A DNA stretch of 35,522 nucleotides from Verrucomicrobia bacterium ADurb.Bin118 (GTDB taxonomy: Bacteria > Verrucomicrobiota > Verrucomicrobiia > Limisphaerales > MWDV01): positions 1 to 35,522 of the forward strand of contig MWDV01000220.1 in the NCBI GenBank assembly GCA_002070715.1, given 5' to 3'. The notes under the pieces were generated by a model. The model did no database searches. It had not been told where the DNA came from and saw nothing but the letters and a program-made list of their open reading frames with translations. The position numbers and the translations under genes are program-made. Positions 7,929 to 16,724 of this stretch are shown here, piece by piece; position 1 is the stretch's first letter; each line of letters starts with the position of its first letter.

Positions 7929-9128
7929 ATGCAGTTGATCCAGACGACACGGTGCCAAAGTGGATGGCGGGGAATGGCTTTGTTCCTTCTCGTCGTTGGC
8001 GGGATTGTGGCCAGTCACGGCGAACCGGCTGCCCGCCCAAGCTGGCAATGGTCTGAAATATCCGCAGCTGCGGGCGGCGGCAAAGGCGCGGCGCAACTGG
8101 CCTCCGGCGACATTCTGACCACGCGCATGCGGCGCACGGCGCAAGGTGTGCAGGTGGTTTGCGCGCGCAGTGTGGATGGGGGCCGGCACTGGCAGGATGA
8201 GGCTGTGATTGCCAGTGAAACCGGCGTGGACGCGGATTTGGGCGATGGGCATTTGCTCGCGTTGCCCACCGGCGAGGTGCTTTACAGTTATCGCCACAAC
8301 CGGCTGCAAACCAACGCCGCCGGGCGGCGCACTTACTCGATCCGCGTGGCGGTGAGCCGCGATGCGGGCCAGACCTGGCAGCCGCACAGCGTGGTTGCCC
8401 AATCCACCCATGATCCGGTCCGCGAACCGGAGGCCCTTCGCGGATTGTGGTCGAGTTTTCTGCTGCGTTTGCGCGACGGTACCTTGCATTGTTACTACGA
8501 CGACGAAGACACGCCGCATCGGCGCGGCTTTTTCCGTCATCAATGGCTGACGCGGAAAACGTGGGATGCCGCCGCGCATCGCTGGCGGCGCCCGGTCACC
8601 GTATCCCGGGCGCTTAATGCGCGCCACCTTTCCCGCGACGGCATGCCCAGTGTGGTGGAACTGCCGTCGGGCCGATTGCTTTGCGTTATGGAAAGCGTGC
8701 AGACCGCACCGCCCCACGCCAATTGCCTGCGCGCCGTCACGAGTGACAATGGCGGTCGCACCTGGAGCTGGCGCCGCACCGAGCGCGCGATTGTCTATGC
8801 TCCCCAGCGGGAGAATTCCCTGGCGGTTTCGCCGTGGCTCGCGCGGTTGCCAGATGGCCGGTTGTTATGCGTGTTTACGACGGATGAAGAGCGGGACACG
8901 CCGAGCCGGCCCGGCACGCCGCCTAGGGCCTTCCGCATGGATGTGAAATGCCTGTTCAGCGACGACAACGGACAAACCTGGCCCGGCCCCCCGCAAACGA
9001 TCTTTGCGGAGGCACATCACAATTACGCCCCGGGCGCACTGGTGTTGCGCGACGGCAGCGTTTTGGTGACGTGCATGAGTTTCGACCGCGCCGGCCACCG
9101 GGCGTTCCGGGGCGTCAGCGCACCTTGA
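7929..9128 (+). CDS. Secreted BNR-repeat sialidase/neuraminidase-like protein
   Basis: A 399-residue six-bladed beta-propeller of the exo-sialidase-like type. Four Asp-box motifs are visible: SVDGGRHW (about 81-88), SRDAGQTW (143-150), TSDNGGRTW (271-279) and FSDDNGQTW (343-351). A hydrophobic segment (MALFLLVVGGIVASHG) near residues 16-30 looks like a signal peptide, so the ATG at 7974 is an alternative start. Many verrucomicrobial members of this family are not proven sialidases, and I cannot point to a complete arginine triad, so the substrate is open. Its stop codon lies inside the last codons of the convergent rhamnosidase gene, a 14-base tail-to-tail overlap. Confidence 0.82.
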   Translation: MQLIQTTRCQSGWRGMALFLLVVGGIVASHGEPAARPSWQWSEISAAAGGGKGAAQLASGDILTTRMRRTAQGVQVVCARSVDGGRHWQDEAVIASETGVDADLGDGHLLALPTGEVLYSYRHNRLQTNAAGRRTYSIRVAVSRDAGQTWQPHSVVAQSTHDPVREPEALRGLWSSFLLRLRDGTLHCYYDDEDTPHRRGFFRHQWLTRKTWDAAAHRWRRPVTVSRALNARHLSRDGMPSVVELPSGRLLCVMESVQTAPPHANCLRAVTSDNGGRTWSWRRTERAIVYAPQRENSLAVSPWLARLPDGRLLCVFTTDEERDTPSRPGTPPRAFRMDVKCLFSDDNGQTWPGPPQTIFAEAHHNYAPGALVLRDGSVLVTCMSFDRAGHRAFRGVSAP

Positions 9129-11922
9129 ATTCGTATTGGCCCGAGCCGACGGTGAACACCGTGGCCCGGTCGGTTTTCCGCAACAAACGAACCCCGGGCG
9201 CGCGTTCCGCAGGGCGGCCGCTTTCCGTGATCGTTGCGTCCGCCGCGGCGGGAACATGCACTGTCGCGGTGGCGTTCGCGGGAATCGTCACGCGCAATTT
9301 GAATTCGCTTCCGGTTTTCTCCCACGCGCTCGCCACCCGTCCACGCACGGATTGATAACTGGCTTTCGCCCACTGCAAATCCCCGACGGGCTGTGGTTGG
9401 ATGAGGATCTGGTCAAACCCCACCGCTTCGGGTGCGGGCGCGATGCCGGCCAGCGCTTTGTAAAACCATTCACTGACCGAACCGAACATCGGGTGGTTGT
9501 GCGAATAGGTGTTGTCGCTGAACGCCCAATGTTCCCAGAGCGTGGTGGCCCCTTTTTCAAGCATGTAACCCCAGCCGGGAAACGTGCGTTGATTCACCAT
9601 AGCGTAAGCGGTATCAGCGCGACCGGCGTCGGTCAGCGCGTGCAACAGATATTTGGTGCCGAAAATCCCGGTGGTGAGATGCCCATCCTGTGCGGCGATG
9701 TCGCGGAGCAATACCTCGAGCGCTTGGGATTTTTCTGCCGTCGGGACCAACTCATGATACAAGGCGAACGCCTGACAGGCTTGGGAGGCGATGTCGTAAC
9801 GCCCCGTGCCGGCTTCCAGAAACTTCTGGTTGAACGCCGCTTGAATGTCCTGCAGTTGAGCTTCCGCGGCCAACGCGTCGCCATCCCGCCCCAACGCCCG
9901 GGCCAGTTGCGCGAACAATTGGACGTTAAAATAATAAAACGCCGTGCCCGTCAGCGCGCGAGGTTTGGGGGCCAGACTTTCGTGATCGCTGATGCCGTTG
10001 TCGAGGATGCCATCCCGCGCTTGCTCGTGCAGCAGTGCAATCCAGCGTTTCGTCGCCGCGTAGTGTTCTTCGGCCAGGCGGTGCTCGCCGTAATACTGGC
10101 GGAGTTGCCAAAGCAACAGCGGCTGTGCGGTGCCCCACCCGACGGGGCCGGATTGTTCTCCCAGACCTTCGTCGCTGATGCCGACGTAGGGTGCGGTTTC
10201 GGTGAACCCGCCGTTGGGGCGTACGTCGTCCACCAGGTCCTGCGCCGCCTTGGCATAAAATCGCGCCATGTCGAAATTCAACATCGCCATCTCGCTCGAA
10301 GTGACGATGTCCCCGCCGTACCCCAGTTTCTCGCGGTGCGGGCAGTCCGATTGCACGCTGAACAGGTTGGCCAACAATGTCCATTGCGTCATCTGTTGGA
10401 TGCGGTTGAACATCGGGTTGGAACATTCAAACGATCCGACGGGGGTGACATCAGCATTGAGCCGCAGGCCTTCCAACGCTCCCAGAGTCGGTCGGCCGGG
10501 AAAGCCGGTGACCTCGACGTAACGGAATCCGTGAAAGGTAAAACGCGGGGTGAAAATTTCAGTGCCCTGTCCCTTCAGGATATATTCATCGAGTTGAAAC
10601 GCCGTCTTGGGTTGGCCCTGGCCCTCGTAGCGGTAATCTTTTCCACCGCCTTTGATCTGTCCGCACACCGCGGTCATGCCATTGAGCGTGCCGTCGTCGT
10701 ACAGTAATTCGCCCGAGCGCAACCGGACCCGCGTTCCAGCCGGGCCTTTCACCCGCAAGCGCGCCCAACCCGCAAAATTTTGGCCGAAATCGAAAATGAA
10801 CACGCCCGGCTGCGGTTCGGTGAGACGCACAGGCGCCAGCCGGCGGGTTACCCGGATGGGCGGGGCGTCTTGGGCGCGGAGCGGGCCGAGTTTGGGTTCG
10901 GTCGCGAGCACGGCGGATTCCCACGCCGCGTCATCAAACCCGGCTTGGTCCCAACCGGGTTGCTCGTGGCGGGCGTCATAGACTTCACCGAGAAAAATGC
11001 TGTTGCGTCGGATGGGGCCGTCGCCCACGCGCCAGGATTCGTCGGTGACAATGGTTTCGGTTGAACCGTCGGTGAACTCAATGACCAGTTGCAGCAGGGC
11101 GCGCGGTTCGCCAATGGTCAGGGCGTCGCGGGGATTGATCCGGCCCCACATGCGCAGCGGCAATGGATTGAACCAACCATTGCCCAGCATGAAGCCCACC
11201 GCGTTGCGCCCCCGTTTGAGTTGGGCGGTCACGTCGTAGGTGGAATACAACACGCGCCGGGAATAGCGGGTCCACCCGGGATCGAGCACTTGGTCGCCCA
11301 CTTTAGCGCCGTTCAACCGGAGTTCGTAGTAACCCAGTCCGCTGACATAAGCGCGGGCCCGGGCCACTTTTTTATCGAGGGTGAATTCTTTGCGAAAGAG
11401 GGGCGCGGGATGGTCGTCGAACATGTGTTCTTCAGCCAGCGGCGCCGGCGCGGAACGCTGAATCCAATGCGCCTGCCAATCCTCCGGGGAAAGCAGCGCC
11501 ATTTCAAACCAAGCGGGCGCGCTGGAGCGCGAAACTTTGCCGGCGGCGTCCCACGCGCGAACCTTCCACCAGACGCGTTGTCCGGGGCGCAACGATCGGC
11601 CCGCGTAGGGGACGTGAACGGACGCGCGCGAATGGACCTTGCCGCTGTCCCATAAATCAATCTCCCCGCGCGCCAGCCGGGCGGGACTGGAACTGACGAA
11701 AATTTGATAGGCGGTTTGGATTTCGCCGCGGCGTGAAGATTGAAGCCCCCAACTGAAACGCGGTTGAGGAGTGTCCAGTCCCAAAGGGTTCACCCGAGAT
11801 TCGCAACGCAACTCGGTAATCGTCACATCGGCGCGGGCGTTTCCGCCGAAGCCGGGCAACCATCCCAAGAGACCGGCCAGCGCAAGCCACGCGGCAAAAG
11901 GAATAACTGGTGGCGTTTTCAT
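9115..11922 (-). CDS. Alpha-L-rhamnosidase, GH78
   Basis: Secreted enzyme that hydrolyses terminal alpha-L-rhamnose from glycans or glycosides. The 935 residues begin with a signal peptide (to about 31). Then comes a fibronectin-like N-domain (ELRCESRVNPLGLDTPQPRFSW), a rhamnosidase N-domain with YVSGLGYYELRLNGAKVGD at about 192-210, the concanavalin-like domain, the (alpha/alpha)6 catalytic barrel from about 490, and a C-terminal beta-sandwich. Acid residues are in family positions: D526, E531 and D538 in SDCPHREKLGYGGD, and E797 in TTLWEHWA. Spacing matches characterised GH78 enzymes. It is the last gene of the minus-strand run with the Agl23-like and F5/8-type-C genes, 18 bases after the former. 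Confidence 0.93.
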   Translation of the reverse strand: MKTPPVIPFAAWLALAGLLGWLPGFGGNARADVTITELRCESRVNPLGLDTPQPRFSWGLQSSRRGEIQTAYQIFVSSSPARLARGEIDLWDSGKVHSRASVHVPYAGRSLRPGQRVWWKVRAWDAAGKVSRSSAPAWFEMALLSPEDWQAHWIQRSAPAPLAEEHMFDDHPAPLFRKEFTLDKKVARARAYVSGLGYYELRLNGAKVGDQVLDPGWTRYSRRVLYSTYDVTAQLKRGRNAVGFMLGNGWFNPLPLRMWGRINPRDALTIGEPRALLQLVIEFTDGSTETIVTDESWRVGDGPIRRNSIFLGEVYDARHEQPGWDQAGFDDAAWESAVLATEPKLGPLRAQDAPPIRVTRRLAPVRLTEPQPGVFIFDFGQNFAGWARLRVKGPAGTRVRLRSGELLYDDGTLNGMTAVCGQIKGGGKDYRYEGQGQPKTAFQLDEYILKGQGTEIFTPRFTFHGFRYVEVTGFPGRPTLGALEGLRLNADVTPVGSFECSNPMFNRIQQMTQWTLLANLFSVQSDCPHREKLGYGGDIVTSSEMAMLNFDMARFYAKAAQDLVDDVRPNGGFTETAPYVGISDEGLGEQSGPVGWGTAQPLLLWQLRQYYGEHRLAEEHYAATKRWIALLHEQARDGILDNGISDHESLAPKPRALTGTAFYYFNVQLFAQLARALGRDGDALAAEAQLQDIQAAFNQKFLEAGTGRYDIASQACQAFALYHELVPTAEKSQALEVLLRDIAAQDGHLTTGIFGTKYLLHALTDAGRADTAYAMVNQRTFPGWGYMLEKGATTLWEHWAFSDNTYSHNHPMFGSVSEWFYKALAGIAPAPEAVGFDQILIQPQPVGDLQWAKASYQSVRGRVASAWEKTGSEFKLRVTIPANATATVHVPAAADATITESGRPAERAPGVRLLRKTDRATVFTVGSGQYEFKVR

Positions 11923-11940
11923 GTGAGGAGCAGGGCAGAC

Positions 11941-13512
11941 TTAATCGGCGGCCGGCCGGAGATGCGCGCGCGCGTTCTTTTCCAGCCAGGCTTTCCACAA
12001 TTCCAACTCGACGTACAGTTCCAGAAACACGCGCGCCCGGTGTTCATACAAGCCGGCCATCAGCCATTTTTTGTCGGAGCGCTCGTCCAGATACGCTCCC
12101 AAGCGGGCGGCGGAAACAACCACCGGCGCGAATGGATCGTCGGGGAGCGACTCATACCAGCCCACCCGGGTCAGGTCGCGGAAATACCACGGCAGGGGCC
12201 AGTAATCGCTGTCAGGAGCGGCGACTTTCACCAGCATGCGCGGACCGTCCGGATGGATTTGCGCCAGTTGTTCCACTTGTTCCACCAAGCGCAGCAGATC
12301 GGGCGACGTTTGGGCATAGACATACGGGTTGCGCCAATCCGCAGCCCGCACAAAGTTCGCCTGCCACGTCTGCCAGCCCAGATGAATTCCCCCTGCCAGC
12401 AAGACGACGCTCAAGATGATTTTTGCCGGCAACGAACGGATCCATTGAAACAAAGCCACCGTTCCCACGCCCGCCAACACGATCCAACCGTGCCAAAAAC
12501 CGACGAGGCACCAAGGCGTTTTGTAAGCGATCAAACAATAGATCGCGGTGAGCCCGAGGGTGTAAAGGGCCAGGATCCGGATCAACGGCACCCGGGCTTG
12601 GGACACGCCCCGTCGTGTGGCCGCGGCGAGCATGCCCACGCCGCCCAAAAGCAAAATCAAACCCTCGCTCCACCACAGCCCTTTGGGCCGGTGAAAGCAC
12701 AAGAGCCGTTCCAGATAGAAATACCAGGGATGAATGTGCGGGGAATCGCCGGCGGCACGTTGCATCCAGGGAATATAAGTGCGCAGGGAATCAAGGGGGC
12801 CGGAGGGATTGGTGAGAAAAGAGGTGAACAACAGTTGCGATAGGACAATCGCCGCAGCCAGGGCGGCCACCAAAGGCCATCCCCAACACGCCCGCGCCCA
12901 AGCGCGCACGGTTTTCAAACCGCCTTCCCCCCACGCGGTCAAGATCAGCGCCCCGACCAAGGCCACCAGACAGAAAATGAAGGTTTCTTTGGTGGCATAC
13001 ATCAGTCCCACGCCAGCGCCGGCGACGCCCGCCCACAGGATGCGCCGGGTTTGTGTCCATCGCCACGCGCCCACTCCTGCCAGCAGCGTAAAAAACGCCA
13101 GCAACATTTCGTGGATGTAATGCCGGCTGTAATAGACGAGGGCAGGGGAAAGCGCCGTCAACAACGCCGCCACGAGCGCGGCCCGCCGCCCCAAACCGTC
13201 CGCGAGTCCCGCCAATAAAAGAATCAACCCCACGCCGAACAAAGCCGGCGTGAGGCGAAGTGTGGTTTCGCGCAGGGCGCTGAAGCTGCGCGTGCCGCTT
13301 AGCCAGAGCAGCGGCAGATTGGCATAGTAAAGCGTCGGCCCGTGGTATTCGTGGGGATTGTAACGGTAGCGTTTATCGCTCCAGTAATCGCTGAGCCGGA
13401 TGGCGTTGACCGCCTCATCCGAGTGCAACGGCCGCACCGCCAACCGGGTGCTGCGAATTCCCAGTCCCGCGACGGCTACGAGGCAGAGGGCCAACGCCCA
13501 GCCGCGGTTCAT
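11941..13512 (-). CDS. Polytopic membrane glycosyltransferase, Agl23-like (TIGR03663 / GT39-like)
   Basis: A 523-residue integral membrane protein with about ten hydrophobic segments. It has a periplasmic acidic motif typical of lipid-phosphate-sugar transferases of the GT-C fold (LHSDEAVNAIR, D32-E33, after the first membrane helix), then NPHEYHGPTLYYANLPLLWL and YYSRHYIHEMLLAFFTL. These segments are the hallmarks of the family annotated 'flippase activity-associated protein Agl23'. The C-terminal 140 residues are soluble. Its ATG overlaps the stop of the upstream F5/8-type-C gene by 4 bases (ATGA), so the two are translationally coupled. The donor and acceptor are unknown. Confidence 0.85.
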   Translation of the reverse strand: MNRGWALALCLVAVAGLGIRSTRLAVRPLHSDEAVNAIRLSDYWSDKRYRYNPHEYHGPTLYYANLPLLWLSGTRSFSALRETTLRLTPALFGVGLILLLAGLADGLGRRAALVAALLTALSPALVYYSRHYIHEMLLAFFTLLAGVGAWRWTQTRRILWAGVAGAGVGLMYATKETFIFCLVALVGALILTAWGEGGLKTVRAWARACWGWPLVAALAAAIVLSQLLFTSFLTNPSGPLDSLRTYIPWMQRAAGDSPHIHPWYFYLERLLCFHRPKGLWWSEGLILLLGGVGMLAAATRRGVSQARVPLIRILALYTLGLTAIYCLIAYKTPWCLVGFWHGWIVLAGVGTVALFQWIRSLPAKIILSVVLLAGGIHLGWQTWQANFVRAADWRNPYVYAQTSPDLLRLVEQVEQLAQIHPDGPRMLVKVAAPDSDYWPLPWYFRDLTRVGWYESLPDDPFAPVVVSAARLGAYLDERSDKKWLMAGLYEHRARVFLELYVELELWKAWLEKNARAHLRPAAD

Positions 13513-14207
13513 GGGGCCGGCAGCGCGTAAACCTCCAGTTCCTGCCAGCAGTTGAGCGCGCTCAGGCTGCTGCCGTTAGTGTAGGCCCGCACGTAACGCC
13601 CCTTCACACCCTTCGCATCCACGATTTTTCCTTCGTGGGTTTCAAAATACTCGCGGTCGGTGCCCACGCCCAAGCCGGAGGAATTGTCCACGTCATTATT
13701 GAAGACGGTCGTCACGTGATCTTTGAATTCCGGATCCGCCGACACCTGCACAATGACATCGCGCATCACCTGGATGTACCGGTGATCGTGCCACATGACG
13801 ATGGCATGGATGGCGTAGGTCTGGCCCAAGTCCACCTGTACCCATTGGGTGCCTTTCTTCATCTCAACCGCGTCATAATCAAACGCCTCTTTTTGGCCGT
13901 CGGTGATCTGATTAAGTTCGCCTTGGAATGGCTTGACGCTGCTGGTGACCGGTTTGTTGAGGGCCACGTTCTTCACGCCCTTGGCGGTCATGAACGGCGG
14001 ACGCGGCTTGTCGGAAAGCGGTTCAATCGTTGCGCCCGTGGGCAAGTCTTCCGGGGTGCCTTTGAGCGTGGGCGCGGGCAGAGTGAGGTTCAAAACTTCT
14101 TGGTCATCGGCCGCCGCCGCGGAAAAAGCGGTCAACAAGAGATGCACGGCCATACCGGTGGCGACGAGCGCTGAAAGTTTACCAAAGAGATGCAGCTTCA
14201 TTTTCAT
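13509..14207 (-). CDS. Secreted protein with F5/8 type C (discoidin) domain
   Basis: A 232-residue exported protein. Residues 1-33 are a signal peptide (AAAADD cleavage region), 34-75 a proline-rich linker. From about 77 to 229 is a galactose-binding-like beta-sandwich with NVALNKPVTSS, TQWVQVDLGQTYAIHAIVMWHDH and GRYVRAYTNGSSLSALNCWQELEVY. Such domains bind carbohydrate and have no catalytic role on their own. First gene of a minus-strand run with Agl23-like and GH78 genes; its last four bases overlap the next start. A short imperfect repeat of ATATCC/GGATAT lies about 20-45 bases before the start and could be an operator. Confidence 0.82.
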   Translation of the reverse strand: MKMKLHLFGKLSALVATGMAVHLLLTAFSAAAADDQEVLNLTLPAPTLKGTPEDLPTGATIEPLSDKPRPPFMTAKGVKNVALNKPVTSSVKPFQGELNQITDGQKEAFDYDAVEMKKGTQWVQVDLGQTYAIHAIVMWHDHRYIQVMRDVIVQVSADPEFKDHVTTVFNNDVDNSSGLGVGTDREYFETHEGKIVDAKGVKGRYVRAYTNGSSLSALNCWQELEVYALPAP

Positions 14208-14616
14208 TATATTCTCAACGTTTCAAATATCCCTATCTGGATAACGGATATGTCCGCCGACCGAAAGACAATTTTCCGCACCGGCCCGACATCTTTCAGA
14301 CGGTAAAAGCCGCTTCATTATTCGGCGGTCGCCCTTGCCGCGCCTTGGGATCGTGGGTTTTGCCGGGGTTGGTTGAACCGTAATTTTAACGAGGACCGGG
14401 TTAGGCCACAGGAGGTGATACCCAGCCGCCGGAGCAAAGACGCTTGTCATCCGCGCCCCGACGGCGCAAGGTAGGGCCGACCGAACGGGGCAACCATGAT
14501 CACAACGTCGCGTTCCCTTGATGTGGGTGAAATCCGGCGGATTCGCCGCCGGAAGACAATTGCGGGGTCAACAACCCGCCGGTCATGAAGTATTATCAAC
14601 CCGAAGTCGCTTTCGC
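14208..14616. other. Divergent intergenic region and leader of the wsp operon
   Basis: The 409 bases between the discoidin gene and wspA hold no convincing gene. Two hairpins are visible: GCGCC/GGCGC (14453-14467) and an 8-bp TCCGGCGG/CCGCCGGA stem (14533-14553). A strong AGGAGGTGAT string at 14410 is not followed by a usable start. The reading frame of wspA stays open upstream to 14518, but residues before the ATG at 14617 look random. I could not fit the leader to a c-di-GMP riboswitch. Confidence 0.45.
14533..14553 (+). promoter_or_regulatory. Hairpin in wspA leader
   Basis: TCCGGCGG (14533-14540) and CCGCCGGA (14546-14553) form a perfect 8-bp stem with a 5-base loop, about 64 bases before the wspA ATG. 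There is no T-run, so it is more likely a leader structure than a terminator. Confidence 0.35.
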
Positions 14617-16212
14617 ATGAAACACGCAACCCTGAGCCAACGACTCCGCAGCCCGGTCTACCTGATGGTAGGTTTTCTTCTGCTGGGCATGGGCTGTGCG
14701 CTCTGGACCCAGCATCGGTACGCCCAGGCGCAACACCGGGTGGAAGATCTCGCCACCCTGGCACACCGGGTCCATTTTGACCTGTTACAGATGAGCGAAT
14801 CCCTGCGGGGGTTGCTGCTGGATCCGCACAGTGTGACGGAGCAAAAACGGCGCCGCGACGCCGAGGACGATCTCGTGAGAACCCTCAATGACATTGAGAC
14901 GCGGTTTCCCCATCAACCCGACCTGATCAGCCGCGTGCGCACCCTGCGCGAGTATGCGGAGAAACATCTGGCCGTCTTCCAAACCCAGGTGCTGCGGGAG
15001 CTGGAGAATAATCCCGAAAAAGCCTTGGAATGGTACACCCAAAAACGCGCGGAAACCATCCGGTTGCGCGACCGGTATCTCCAGGATTTTGCCGAACGGG
15101 TGGCAGTGGTGAAATCGCAGGAAACGGACGCTGGGCGCAAAGCCACGGTGTTGGGTACGGTGGGGGTGTTGGTCGCCCTTCTGCTCGCCGGGTTGACCGT
15201 GCATATGCATGCCCGCGCCCTGATGCGGCCGTTGGGGGAATTAAGCGCCGCACTGGAGCGCATGCGCCAGGGGGATTTCAGCCAGCGCATCCAATGGCAC
15301 CGCACCGATCAATACGGTGTCATTGGCGAGGGATTGAACCGGCTGGCGGATGACCTCTCGAAGCTCGTCGGCCAAGTGCAACGGTCGGGCATCCAAGTGA
15401 ACACCACCATCACCGAAGTCTCCGCCACCTCCCGCGAGCAACAGAGCACCACCACCGCCATCGCCGCCACCACCGTCGAAATCGGCGCCACTTCCAAGGA
15501 GATTTCGGCCACGTCCCGCGAACTGGTGCAGACCATGAGCGAGGTGGCCGATGTGGCCGGTGAAACCGCCCACCTGGCCAACCGCGGCCAGACCGCCCTT
15601 ACCCGCATGGAGGCCATCATGCGCGAAATCATGGAAGCCTCCGGCGGTGTCACCGCCAAGCTGGCTGTGCTGAACGAGAAAACCACCAACATCAACTCCG
15701 TGGTCACGACCATTACCAAGGTCGCGGATCAAACCAATCTGCTCTCGCTCAACGCGGCCATTGAAGCGGAGAAAGCCGGGGAGTACGGACTGGGGTTTGC
15801 GGTGGTGGCCATGGAAATCCGCCGGCTCGCCGATCAAACCGCAGTGGCCACGTACGACATCGAAAAGATGGTCAAAGAGATGCAATCCGCCGTGGCGGCG
15901 GGGGTGATGGGAATGGACAAATTTTCCGAGGACGTGCGGCGTGGCGCGGCGGAAATCCGTCAGGTCAGCATTCAACTGGCGCAAATCATTCATCAGGTCC
16001 AAACCCTGACGCCGCGGTTCCAAACCGTAAACGAAGGGATGCAAACCCAGGCCGCCGGCGCGCAACAGATCAGCGAAACCCTGGTGCAACTCAGTGAATC
16101 AGCCCATCAAACCGCCGAATCTCTGCGCCAGTCCAATCTGGCCATCGAACAATTGAACGAAGCCGCCCGGACACTGCAAGCCAGTGTGGCGCGGTTTAAG
16201 CTGGAGTCTTAG
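14617..16212 (+). CDS. wspA: Methyl-accepting chemotaxis protein, WspA-like receptor
   Basis: Inner-membrane chemoreceptor of 531 residues that feeds the WspE kinase. TM1 is about residues 14-31, the periplasmic helical domain 32-175, TM2 176-196, HAMP about 197-250, and the rest is a cytoplasmic coiled coil. The hairpin tip carries [20 protein letters not shown] and then [20 protein letters not shown] (about 372-411). The EKAGEYG and LADQTAVAT variants are the WspA form, not that of flagellar receptors. No C-terminal pentapeptide for CheR docking is visible. In Pseudomonas, WspA responds to surface contact or envelope stress. I start it at ATG 14617, just before the first membrane helix. The next gene begins two bases after the stop. 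Confidence 0.92.
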   Translation: MKHATLSQRLRSPVYLMVGFLLLGMGCALWTQHRYAQAQHRVEDLATLAHRVHFDLLQMSESLRGLLLDPHSVTEQKRRRDAEDDLVRTLNDIETRFPHQPDLISRVRTLREYAEKHLAVFQTQVLRELENNPEKALEWYTQKRAETIRLRDRYLQDFAERVAVVKSQETDAGRKATVLGTVGVLVALLLAGLTVHMHARALMRPLGELSAALERMRQGDFSQRIQWHRTDQYGVIGEGLNRLADDLSKLVGQVQRSGIQVNTTITEVSATSREQQSTTTAIAATTVEIGATSKEISATSRELVQTMSEVADVAGETAHLANRGQTALTRMEAIMREIMEASGGVTAKLAVLNEKTTNINSVVTTITKVADQTNLLSLNAAIEAEKAGEYGLGFAVVAMEIRRLADQTAVATYDIEKMVKEMQSAVAAGVMGMDKFSEDVRRGAAEIRQVSIQLAQIIHQVQTLTPRFQTVNEGMQTQAAGAQQISETLVQLSESAHQTAESLRQSNLAIEQLNEAARTLQASVARFKLES

Positions 16213-16214
16213 GC

Positions 16215-16724
16215 GTGTTGTTCCTCCAGTTCCAACTCGACGACGACCGCTTCGTCCTGGACGCGGGCCGCGTGGCCGAGGTGTTGCCGTTGGTGGAACT
16301 CCGGCGGCTGCCGCAGTCGCCGCCCGAGGTGGCCGGCCTGTGTAATTACCGCGGGCAACCGGTGCCCGTGCTGGATTTGGCGCGATTGCTCCTGGGCCGT
16401 CCGGCGCGGGAAGCGTTGAGCACCCGCATCCTCGTGCTGCATCACCGCGCGGCGGTGGATCAGCCGGCCTTGCTCGGGGTGATCGTCGAGCAGGCCACCG
16501 AAATCTTCCGCCGCGATCCCCGGGAGTTCACCACCGGCGCCGTGCCGGGGTTGGGACCCGTGTTGACCGACAGCCAGGGCATGATCCAATGGATTGATCC
16601 GGAACAGTTGGTGCCCGCCCATCTGCACGCGCGGCTGTTGCCTCCCACCATTCCGAAGACGGCATCCGTTGCGGCGTCGGGCGACGGCGTCACCGTCAAT
16701 CACGCAGGAGATGAAACGGATTGA
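16215..16724 (+). CDS. wspB: CheW-like coupling protein WspB
   Basis: A 169-residue single-domain CheW protein that links receptor and kinase. The start is a GTG two bases after the wspA stop (MLFLQFQLDDDRFVLDAGRV). The family segments VAEVLPLVELRRLPQSPPEVAGLCNYRGQPVPVLDL and GVIVEQATEIFRR match CheW strands. It shares the 'YRG' loop used for receptor and kinase contact. The last 14 bases overlap wspC, indicating coupled translation. The short tail after residue 150 has no recognisable domain. Confidence 0.9.
   Translation: MLFLQFQLDDDRFVLDAGRVAEVLPLVELRRLPQSPPEVAGLCNYRGQPVPVLDLARLLLGRPAREALSTRILVLHHRAAVDQPALLGVIVEQATEIFRRDPREFTTGAVPGLGPVLTDSQGMIQWIDPEQLVPAHLHARLLPPTIPKTASVAASGDGVTVNHAGDETD

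Noticed and set aside
7647-8717. 356-codon minus-strand frame
   Set aside because: Covers the Asp-box protein on the other strand and runs through the small 92-residue gene; composition is Arg/Gln/His-rich as expected of a shadow.
9136-10707. 523-codon plus-strand frame
   Set aside because: It lies antisense to the GH78 catalytic region, whose acid residues are all present; its product resembles no protein family.
14410-14432. AGGAGGTGAT...CCAGCCGC, similar to the complement of the 16S rRNA 3' end
   Set aside because: Only about 20 bases match with two extra bases; no other rRNA sequence surrounds it. Most likely chance.
14380-14500. Possible c-di-GMP riboswitch before the MCP gene
   Set aside because: A GCAAAG string and hairpins are present but the GEMM core pairings could not be fitted.
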